Source of the DNA: Seriola aureovittata
Taxonomy: Eukaryota > Chordata > Actinopteri > Carangiformes > Carangidae
Length of the DNA: 64,000 nucleotides
Direction: 5' to 3'
Assembly: GCF_021018895.1 (NCBI RefSeq)
Contig: NC_079377.1
Span: 8,128,501-8,192,500, forward strand
The position numbers and the translations under genes were made by a program. Position 1 is the first letter of the stretch. Every line of letters begins with the position of its first letter. Below the pieces are notes generated by a model. It worked only from the letters and a program-made list of their open reading frames with translations, was not told the origin of the DNA and searched no databases. Shown here piece after piece: positions 55,101 to 64,000 of this stretch.

Positions 55101-56353
55101 TAATGCCTTAAAGGAATAGTTGGACATTTTAGTTCGAAATACACATATTTGCTTCTATGTCGAGAGTAAGATGGGAAAATACACTGAATATGAAGCTGCA
55201 GTTAATTAGCTTAGCTTAGCTTAATTTTTACAGTACTGATATGAGAATGGAATCAATCTTCTCATGTAAGTCTATGTAAGTAACCTTACAACTATGATGT
55301 CCAACTATTCCTTTGAATATGTTGATTATTAATATGAAAAAGTCAGATCTGATCTACCCACCGTGTAAACTCTTAACACGTGGCACTTTTGTCATGAAAC
55401 AGCTTTGTAATAAGAACCAAATTTATGTCAGTTGTAGTTTTTATGGAGGAAAATATTTGGTTATTTGTCTTGCGATGTGGTATGTTTTCTTTCAGGCAGA
55501 TTTACAGTCGACTCTGGGCAACGCTGGCTACATCGTCTTTGGAGTGATTTTGTTTGTGTGGGAACTGCTCCCCACCTCTCTCGTGGTTTTCTTCTTCAGA
55601 GTTCGGCAGCCGAACCTAGACAGGGTGAGCCAGCAATTACCCTGAGCCAGCGGTTCCCAACCTGGGGGTCACTTGGTCACTTAATCCTTCCAGGGGTCAC
55701 AGGACAAATCTGAGGGGTCACGAGAGGATTTATAGGAAAGCAAATAAAACATACTGGGATTTAGTTTTGTCATTTCAACAATCTAAAGTGGAAATCAGTC
55801 TTTGCAGGAACTGCTCACAAGTCACAGACATATGCAACATGTGACGAGGGCTTGCTTTATTTAAGGCAAACAGGGTGGGAACCACTGCTCTAAACTGTAA
55901 ACAAATGATGTGAAATACTTCAAAAAGTTTTATAATACAAGCAGTTACCATTACTGGTCGTTATGACATCTAATGTTTGTTATCATGTTTGTGTCCGGCT
56001 CGTCCTGCAGAGTGGCTCTGGGCTTCCTGGTCATGTCTTCTCCTCTAGGGCTTATTTTTTTGATAACCCGCGGCGTTATGACAGTGATGATGATCTAGCG
56101 TGGAGCGTCATGCCTCAGAACATCCAAGCCAGGTAAAATAAACAAAGCACAACACTGTCCATGAACTATGAATAGGGCAAAAGGTCGAGAGGTCAGATAG
56201 CATAGTTTAACGGATGTTTTGTTTTTACGATTGTCCAGTCTGGCTGCTGACAGTTACGAGTGGGGGAGCCAAAGCAGCGGCATCGGTGCCTACATCGGAG
56301 GGGATGACAGCTACCACCTCCCTCCTCCTCCAGAGGAGCTCAGCCATTACTGA
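52140..56353 (+). CDS. gpr137b: GPR137B, seven-pass lysosomal membrane protein, complete
   Basis: GPR137B is an orphan GPCR-like protein of the lysosomal membrane that has been linked to Rag GTPase/mTORC1 signalling. Exons on the plus strand: 52140-52520, 53983-54032, 54208-54430, 54934-55080, 55496-55624, 56011-56132, 56239-56353. The coding total is 1,167 nt, phases agree, and it gives 388 aa (human about 399). The N-terminus [10 protein letters not shown] leads into a strongly conserved first membrane block ([20 protein letters not shown]), then [50 protein letters not shown] and the tail [16 protein letters not shown]. About seven hydrophobic segments are visible. N-glycosylation sequons occur in NKSIN and YNVSD. 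The last exon ends [10 protein letters not shown] and differs from the mammalian tail. GPR137 and GPR137C are alternatives, but the exon 1 and YDSDDD matches and the NID1 neighbour favour B. Whether it is a duplicate (a or b copy) cannot be told. Confidence 0.94.
55110..55314. mobile_element. Short MITE, 205 bp, in GPR137B intron 4
   Basis: The 18-bp ends are perfect inverted repeats (AAAGGAATAGTTGGACAT and its complement). The interior has a TTAGCTTAGCTTAGCTTA run. The ends resemble those of the 36.4 kb element, and it is probably a shorter member of the same group. Confidence 0.75.
55648..55887. mobile_element. hAT-like MITE, 240 bp, in GPR137B intron 5
   Basis: The ends CAGCGGTTCCCAACCTGG and complement of GTGGGAACCACTG are hAT-type terminal repeats. 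The flanking octamers CCCTGAGC and CTCTAAAC match at 5 of 8, differing only by transitions, consistent with an old 8-bp target duplication. It starts 24 bp after the exon 5 donor. Confidence 0.75.
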
Positions 56354-57046
56354 CTGGAGCTCAGTGACTCCTGCTGACCTTTGTTTTCTTTTTTTTTTAT
56401 TCGTATATTTTTGCACAGTCTCTTACTGACCGAGGCACATGGGGCGGAAAGTCGCCCTCAACTTCATACATTCACTTTTGTATTTTGTCTAGAGAAGAAG
56501 AACTAACAGACTTTTCTCTTTGCCATTATATGAAGGTCCACTGATGGGACATTAATTTTGCACACTCCTTGTACAAAGTATGATCTAATTTTGACTGATC
56601 TTAAACATTTTTCATTGTATAGTTTATATTGAATACTACTTAATATATTTCCTGACCTTTTGTAATATGTACTGTATTACTATTTTACGTCTATGAACAT
56701 GTTCTTTTTCATACAGATTGTTTATATAGAGAAGACATTCATTTAATTCATATTAAAAATGTTTAAATGCTGTGAAAAATGCACTTTATCTTTAATAACT
56801 GACTGATACTTCAATGATACATTGACAGTAGCTTGTTCATGTTTTAGAAACCGCTGCACATTAACAAAGGGTTAATTGACAGTTTCAGATTTTTTAAAAA
56901 TATTTAAAAAATATATATATATATTTTTAAATTGTTCAGCATTGACTTCATTAGCATGTGTTCTGTAGTGAGTCAAAGATCAACATCTTTGGATCCTGAA
57001 TCACATCAGATAGGTTTACATAAAACAAATTACATAATGACACTAT

Positions 57047-57091
57047 AATAAAATGCTTACTGACCAGTAATAAAGACTACTGTATAATAAA
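57047..57091 (+). terminator. GPR137B poly(A) signal cluster
   Basis: Three AATAAA hexamers (57047-57052, 57069-57074, 57086-57091) about 0.7 kb after the GPR137B stop. The AT-rich sequence between is the likely 3' UTR. Confidence 0.5.
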
Positions 57092-57570
57092 CAAAGGCCC
57101 TGATGGTAGTTTATCTTTGAACACAGCCAGATGAACTTACAGGAGATGAATGAAAAAAGATATACTTTCCAATCAAGTAGTGACCTGGAGCTGGGTGGTT
57201 ATTTCCCTTGCACTGACTTAAACCCACTGGTTGTAATGGAGGACACCTGAAAATGGTTGAGAGTTGGACATTAAAAGCACAAACATCCCTCTGACAAAGG
57301 AACATGTATCAGAACAAAAAGACCAGCAGGCTGGATACATTTCTCACTTCTCCCCATTTTATTGATGAGCTGTTTTCAGAGATGGTTTCATTCTAAAAGC
57401 ACTAAATACATGATGACATTATGTGCCATGGAAATTTACAGCATATTTTCAAGTTTGGCAAGTAACTGGTTGTTCATTTACAAAACAGGAAACATTGTCA
57501 CTGTGTATTTGTGAGACTTAGGTTAAGAGATTGTCTTGAAAAATGTCTGTATTGGTTGTATAATATCAAT

Positions 57571-57576
57571 TTTATT
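57571..57576 (-). terminator. Candidate EGLN1 poly(A) signal
   Basis: AATAAA on the minus strand about 1.15 kb after the EGLN1 stop; a second one is at 57358-57363. Both lie only a few hundred bases from the GPR137B signals on the other strand. Confidence 0.3.
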
Positions 57577-58457
57577 GGAGCACTGATTTGTTTTTCTGAT
57601 CTAATGAAAAAAATGGAAATATAAATCCACTTATAAATTAAAAACTGAAAACAAAATAGGCAACTCTGGTGGACAGTCTAGAATATTAAATTACTTTAGA
57701 AAAATCAACTTTAACCCACTTATATGATAATTTACCATTTGATCAACATATCAAGACTTTTTAATCATTGCTGAAATAGTGCAGCTAATATATTTCAGTC
57801 GCATAGTCTTATTTTTAGTTCTGTTTTAGGAATAATGATCACAGATATGCTGTAATGATCACTGCAGTTAATAATGGTCAGGAAAAAAAAAAAAGGTTTG
57901 TTGATGGATTTATCCATACATCCACAAAATGACATAAAACTAGGTGCACTACACAGTGGGTTTCCTACAGAGGGCAGCATGGAACTGTGTGTAGTGCAGA
58001 CAGGAGGGCAGGCAAGGCAGTAGTAAACAGAGTGCCACAACTCACAGATCAATGTTTGCTTATTGTCAACTTGTTCCTAATCAAACAGTTGATGTATAAG
58101 TGTGGGGGGACAGCAAGATCACAAATGACACAGGCAGCATCTACTGTGCTGCAAATGAATGAACTCAAACTAAGACCAATGAAGTTCTGTCAGAAAAAGG
58201 GTGTTTTTAATTCAGATCATTCCTCATATTATTGCAAACTCAAGCACATTTTGCCATACAGTAGCTTATAACAGCTGATTCCATGTGAAAAGCATAACAC
58301 ATAAGCATATGCAGAACACTGTACCTTTAAGGAATTAACTGCAAAAACCTATATGCAAAAGATGTAGATTCTCTCTGAGCTTAATTCCTGTTTGAAGTGA
58401 TGTTCTGAAAATGTCAGCTATAACATATGCGTTCTCCACCGAAGAGGTGAAAAGACA

Positions 58458-58458
<1 letters not shown>

Positions 58459-58488
<30 letters not shown>
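58459..58488. repeat. Poly(A) run (poly(T) on EGLN1 strand)
   Basis: About 30 A, in the probable EGLN1 3' UTR. Confidence 0.85.
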
Positions 58489-58489
<1 letters not shown>

Positions 58490-58728
58490 CACAATCCCTT
58501 TCAGTACAATGTCATGACATTCAAGGTCAGCTGGGTTGCCCAGGTTTGCGGAAAATGAAGAGAAATCACTGTGTATTTGCTTGTTTTGTCTCCATGAGTA
58601 TGGATCTTCCACCCACTCAATCAAAAGTCTGCTGTTTCGCCTTGTAAAACACACACACACGCTCTCTATAGGCCACTTTCTTAGGACAGAGCACTTAATG
58701 GCTGTTTTAAGGAAACGCATGGTTCCCA

Positions 58729-59220
<492 letters not shown>

Positions 59221-59997
59221 TCAGGACAAAGCAATAGCAGGAAGTAAAGAGAGACTGGAGGAAGCAAACACCAAGTGAAGCCTCTGCACTGATCATATTT
59301 CTGGATTTGATTCCTATCTTGTTCATCCACATTAAAAAAGGTAAACATTCGGGGAAAGGAGACCCCCAAAAACTGCATATATTATTCATATATAAAAGAC
59401 ACTCAAATATAACCAATACGTGAAGCTTGTTAAATTATCAACATAGGACGACAATGTTAAAGGAAAAGGGTTGTCCAACTCCAAGGGCTAGGAGGAAAGC
59501 TCAGGATAGGAAGCAGCAGTGGGGGACGGCTTTCCTGTGGAGGGATAGGAAGAATAACCCACAGGAAAACTGCTCTGGCTGGATAAAGGACCTGGAGAGT
59601 GAAAAAGCAGATTGCTGTAAGCGTGCCGCTTTAACTCTCACACAGCTGATATGATAGGCCCCTCTCTTCACACGCAAACTAGCAGTGCAAAAAGGTTCAC
59701 ACCCTTTGTCGGAGATATAATGCTATTCCCATTTATACTACTTTGAATGAGGGGGAATGCCGGTGGTGTGACTAAACTAAAAAAAGCACAATAGGGTCAA
59801 AGAAGACAGGAGAAATTGTCTTTTTTTCCTGCAACACATACACAGCTCGAGGACCACAGACGTTAACAATTGTTTAACTGCATGTATAGCCAGGCTGGTG
59901 GTAACATTAAGTTGGCAGGCCTGAAAACTATGTTGTATGGATTAAATTGAATACATGTTGACTCTCACCTGCAGGACATGACCTTCTGACCTACAGT

Positions 59998-60051
59998 GGA
60001 GTCCAAAAGTCTGAGACCAAATGGGAAAGCGGTCTCAGAATTTTGGATCCC
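59998..60051. repeat. Inverted repeat, probable Tc1/mariner terminus remnant
   Basis: Arms 59998-60018 and 60031-60051 (21 bp, 18 matching) contain CAAAAGTCTGAGACC and its complement around a 12-nt loop. The adjoining ACAGTGGAGTCCAAAA is reminiscent of Tc1/mariner ends in fish. It lies in the EGLN1 intron. Confidence 0.4.
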
Positions 60052-62537
60052 ACAGCACATGAAGCTGAACTGGACTGATGTTGAATGAGAACATGTAAAA
60101 CCCAAAGATATGATGTTCTTAAAAAGCACAATGGTCATAAAATTCAATAAAGTAAAAATGCTTTAGAGTGCAGTATTCTTCTGATCTATAGTCAAGTCAG
60201 TATAGTCATTTAAGACTCTGCCCTGGATACACACATTAATATAAAATTTGTGATATATCCCACATAACCAAAATCCACTCCATAGATTTCCATGGATATG
60301 CCAATGTGTTTCTTTTTAACCCTTTAAGTTGCAGTACTAAGATTTTTATGAAATTGAACTCAATGTAGGCCTATTAATTTATTCCCTATATTATAGTTTG
60401 TAGAGTTCATTTGTAGAATCCTGTGGGATTCACAGGAAACAAGACATGCATGTAATCCAGAGATACTGTTTTGAATAGTATTTTTTCAATATCAACCTCA
60501 CTGTTTACCGTTCACTCTCCTACAGCTGTATGAGAGCTGGATTAAATTAAAAAACAATGTAATGTAAACTTTTATAGTGAAGAAGCCACTGGAAACGCAA
60601 CATATTTGTCACAATGCTAGTGCTGATCAACTCTTTTTTGTCGGCACATCGGTTTTAAACATTGCAGAGAGTAATGGAACTTGTGTTGTCGCAACATGAA
60701 ATCAGGTCGCACTTGCAATTTTTACCGTCTGACTTTTAAAGCACCACGTCTTTGTTTGACTGCACTGTAAACGGACACACAGTTGCTCTTCTGTTGTATT
60801 TCGAAGAAAGTAGCTTATCACAAAGTGTGTGCTGTAGTATTAAACTGCACTGGCTGTTACTATGGTGAACACAAGCGTTGCCAAATCACCCAGATCTGAA
60901 AACCTGCATTGTACCAAATCATTTCTATTACTGGCTTTTCTTTTTAAAAATAATTTGTGATTTTGGCCTATATAAATAAAACCACATTCATGTAACGTAA
61001 CTTATTTACAAGTAGTCTGTGAAAGTTCTACAAAGTGCTACCATCCACACACACAACGGTGGATGGTAAAAAGTTATGAAAAGATCAATATCAAAATTAT
61101 TTATGAGTTTTCTTCAGGAGGGTGGTGGAAACAGCAGATGGAACAAAACCTTTTCCTCATGTCTGATACCCTGTCCAACTTAAACAAATAAAATGTAGCT
61201 AAAACCTGACACCTCCATGCCTGCTGAGAGCACTTTTTACAAAAGGAAGTCACATGGTGTACCCACAGACACAGCGCGAGGATGACTGTTTATTAGTTGC
61301 AACAAAGTTTGTTGTAAACCAGCTTTTGCTGAGAGGAGTGATGATGCTTACTAATCATGACTATTAATGCATGAAATAAAGAGTGTGTATGTGTCTGTAT
61401 GTCTCTGCAGAAGTTGCCAGCTGTGACTTCTTCTTGCCTCTTGACCATTGCATGCTGGGATGCAGTTCTATTCTCTGCAACCCTGAACAGGATAAGCAGT
61501 TTAGAAAATGGATAGACACATGTTGGTGCAGCAAAAAGGTTACTGCACTGCACGTTTGCATCTTAACGTACAGTATTTTAATCCACTTTTATTCAGTGCA
61601 GTGCTTCTAAAAATGGCAGCAGTTACAGAGGCATTCTTTTATCATGGTCCATATATATACATTTATTTTGGGGTGCACTGTAAAATATTAAAGCATACTT
61701 TGCACAGACTCTGTACTTGTAACATAACTCATAGTATTTCCAGTGGCTGACTCATTTCCTTCCACTTTGATTTTTGCTTGCCTGTACATTTTTCCTCCCA
61801 CCGGTGGGGCTTGTTTCTTTTCTTTTCTTCTGTCACATGGGTGCACAGGAAACATATAAAAGAAGTGACTGGTCATGCATGCATAACTGAAGTACACAAT
61901 GTAACAAATGTATAGATATATAGAAGGGAAGCAGTAAAAGAAAAATGGTGTTGAAAATTGGGGATAAATAACCAGAACAACTGAACCTAAACATTCCAAA
62001 GCCATGTCATTCGCTCATAGAACTTCGGTATCCAGGCAACCACATTCTATAACAGACAGCTCATGACACGCCTAATAAAACAGCCAATCGGAGAACAGAT
62101 TCTAATACTTCACACATCCAAAGCAGTTCCAGAACATGTCACATTTGCATAAATGAAGCCTAAACATAAAATAAATCATGTAACAATGGTGATAGATGAT
62201 TAACTTAAGGGCAGCCACCTGACATACCACCTTGACCTACATTGTCAAAATTAGATCCAGGAAAAGATTAGGTAAATAAGCAAGAAGAAAACTGATCGTG
62301 TTGAGTAAGTGGTAGGTAATACACAGAATAGGTAATATAAAAGTGGGGCACAGGTTAGGCTGAACCCCATTTATCAGAATCTGCTGTTGCTAAAAAGGTG
62401 TGGTGTGGTAACACCACCACCACCATTTTCATAGCAACATAACTACTAATATATTCCAAACAAATTCCAAGTCATTTGTGCCCAATTTGCAGGTACACTG
62501 GTCAAAAATGAAACCTAATGTATGGTCTTGAAAACCA

Positions 62538-62878
62538 GGGTTTCTGCTAGTGTATTCCAAGGTGACCCCCAGACAGGCCTAAGCAACAGGGAATTTGGGG
62601 AGGTTCAATTCGTAACCTTAACTTAATGGTTGGAAAGTTCACCAGCAACATCTGTTGACTGATGAGCACCCTGTCCTCTGTAACGCCGTGAGAACAAAAA
62701 AAAGCTACAGTCGGAGCTGGGCATATCAGGACAAATCGCAGTGGGCCGCCACCATAAAGGTTTTGGTCTCTTTACCAGCCCTCTCTGTATGCCTGTCATT
62801 GAGAATGTGCCTTGTATACTCGTGTTCTGGGACTGGGCCTTCCCAGCTGGCCTGTACAACTTTTATGGTGGAAACCCT
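62538..62878. mobile_element. hAT-like MITE, 341 bp, with perfect 8-bp target duplication, in EGLN1 intron
   Basis: The ends GGGTTTCTGC and TGGAAACCCT are inverted and are flanked on both sides by GAAAACCA (62530-62537 and 62879-62886). The internal frames are open for a while but have no recognisable domain. Confidence 0.65.
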
Positions 62879-63661
62879 GAAAACCATGGTAACTGCATCA
62901 ACAAAGAGGAGCAGCAGTTACAGGCTGAAACTAGTCAGCAAGGCACATAATGGACATGCAGTACATCATTTTGTTGTGGTGATTCTGTTACCTAACAGTG
63001 TAACACAATTAAAGTGTTATACTAATGATTATATTTTCATTATCTCTCCAGCCACTGCGGGTCAAAGCCACTCACTCTATGCTTTTTTGAACATCTGGGA
63101 AGATTAACAAAAAACTGATGTTAAAATCATGTAAACGTCAGCTTTAGTATACTCGTTAATATACTCCTAAAGACTTGGTACTCTTGCCTTGACTCCTCTC
63201 CCGCACTCTGATCCTCTGCTCGTCCTGCCCCTTCCACTTGTGGCTGAGAACTAGGCCTACTGTCAGTCCTGACAAATTAACAGTATCCATCAGTAACATG
63301 AATTAACTTTTTTCCCATATTAGAAGAACTAATAATGTCTGCACGCTGCACTGTTTCACCTGTCCTCGCGATTCTCCTCCTCGCGAACTCTCTTTTTAAA
63401 ATAATTTGTGATTTGAGACATTTCTACAAAAAAAATAAAAATAAAAAAATAAATAAATAAAACATAAAAAAACATACACGATGGGATGTAAAGTTAATTT
63501 AGGGGAACCTTTCAAGAAGCTGGGTGTGCTTGGATGTAAAAGAGATAATATTCATCTGTAGGATTGGCAATTGGTTTGGTTTTACTTGACATTACATTAT
63601 TCAAAGCATTTTTAGGACATAACATGAACGAAAATATGCAAATTGCGTCCCACAGTGATTC

Positions 63662-64000
63662 AAATCCATCGAGTACCGATTAATAAAAGTACTAGAATTT
63701 TGTCGGGAAGTGGAGGCGCAGCATTTTATTTTCAAATACGGGACGATCCCGTATTATAAAGGGACGGGTGGCAACCCTATTCACCTGTTGGAAGAGCCGC
63801 AAAAACAGGTCTCAGCCTCCTTACGCAGGCAAAAAATCCAGCACATTCATATTTTTCTTCTTTGGCAGTTTTGGATGGCTCTGCCTGATGCACTGACTAC
63901 TTTGCCGTAGTGGCGTGAATTGCAGTTACAAACGTCAAATCCACCGAGTACTGAGAAACCTAGAATTTTGTCGGGAGGCAGAAGGCAGCACGAAATTTCT
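63662..64000. repeat. Direct repeats around a palindrome at the right edge
   Basis: 63662-63728 and 63937-64000 share AAATCCAYCGAGTAC and CTAGAATTTTGTCGGGA. Between them is the palindrome AATACGGGA-CGA-TCCCGTATT (63735-63755). This looks like part of an interspersed repeat cut by the window edge. Confidence 0.55.

Noticed and set aside
62655..63107. 150-codon plus-strand open frame and overlapping frames near 62.7 kb
   Set aside because: It mostly lies inside the 341-bp hAT-like element, has no recognisable domain or splice context, and the other strand and frames are equally open. Treated as repeat sequence.

Overview
The window is vertebrate nuclear DNA, most likely from a percomorph (spiny-rayed) teleost. 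Genes are split into many GT-AG exons in AT-rich introns, long (CA)n/(GA)n microsatellites are common, and the interspersed repeats look like fish types: a tRNA-derived SINE, several hAT-like and fold-back MITEs, and a hAT transposase relic. The species cannot be fixed from the sequence. No bacterial-style operon, CRISPR array, rRNA or intact tRNA gene was seen.

Four protein-coding genes can be reconstructed. (1) LYST, minus strand, roughly 0-32 kb: the 5' part of the lysosomal trafficking regulator. Six coding exons (14084 down to 693) give about 1,227 residues of N-terminal helical-repeat region; the rest, including PH, BEACH and WD40, lies off the left edge. Further upstream exons (20307-20398, 30515-30798 and a leader exon ending at 31816) splice in the right phase to extend the reading frame by 60 residues. 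(2) NID1, minus strand, 34203-47590: complete nidogen-1 in 20 coding exons, 1,202 aa. (3) GPR137B, plus strand, 52140-56353: complete in 7 coding exons, 388 aa, a seven-pass lysosomal membrane protein. (4) EGLN1, minus strand, 58729-59175: the last three coding exons of the HIF prolyl hydroxylase PHD2; the 5' exons lie beyond the right edge, behind an intron of at least 4.8 kb.

LYST and NID1 are in tandem, NID1 and GPR137B are head-to-head (4.5 kb apart), and GPR137B and EGLN1 are tail-to-tail, with candidate poly(A) signals only about 0.3-0.5 kb apart. LYST-NID1-GPR137B is the same block as on human chromosome 1q42. EGLN1 as the next gene differs from human, where ERO1B follows GPR137B. LYST and GPR137B both act at lysosomes, NID1 is a basement-membrane linker and EGLN1 is the oxygen sensor. 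Nothing shows that the four form a pathway; this is ordinary conserved synteny.

I found no undescribed multi-gene system. The observations most worth checking are the in-frame upstream LYST exons with leader uORFs, a LYST exon set between a CT-rich and a CA-rich microsatellite, an apparent relocation of the RGD motif in nidogen-1, a perfect 21-bp hairpin at 21.56 kb, and several well-delimited MITEs, one with a perfect 8-bp target-site duplication.
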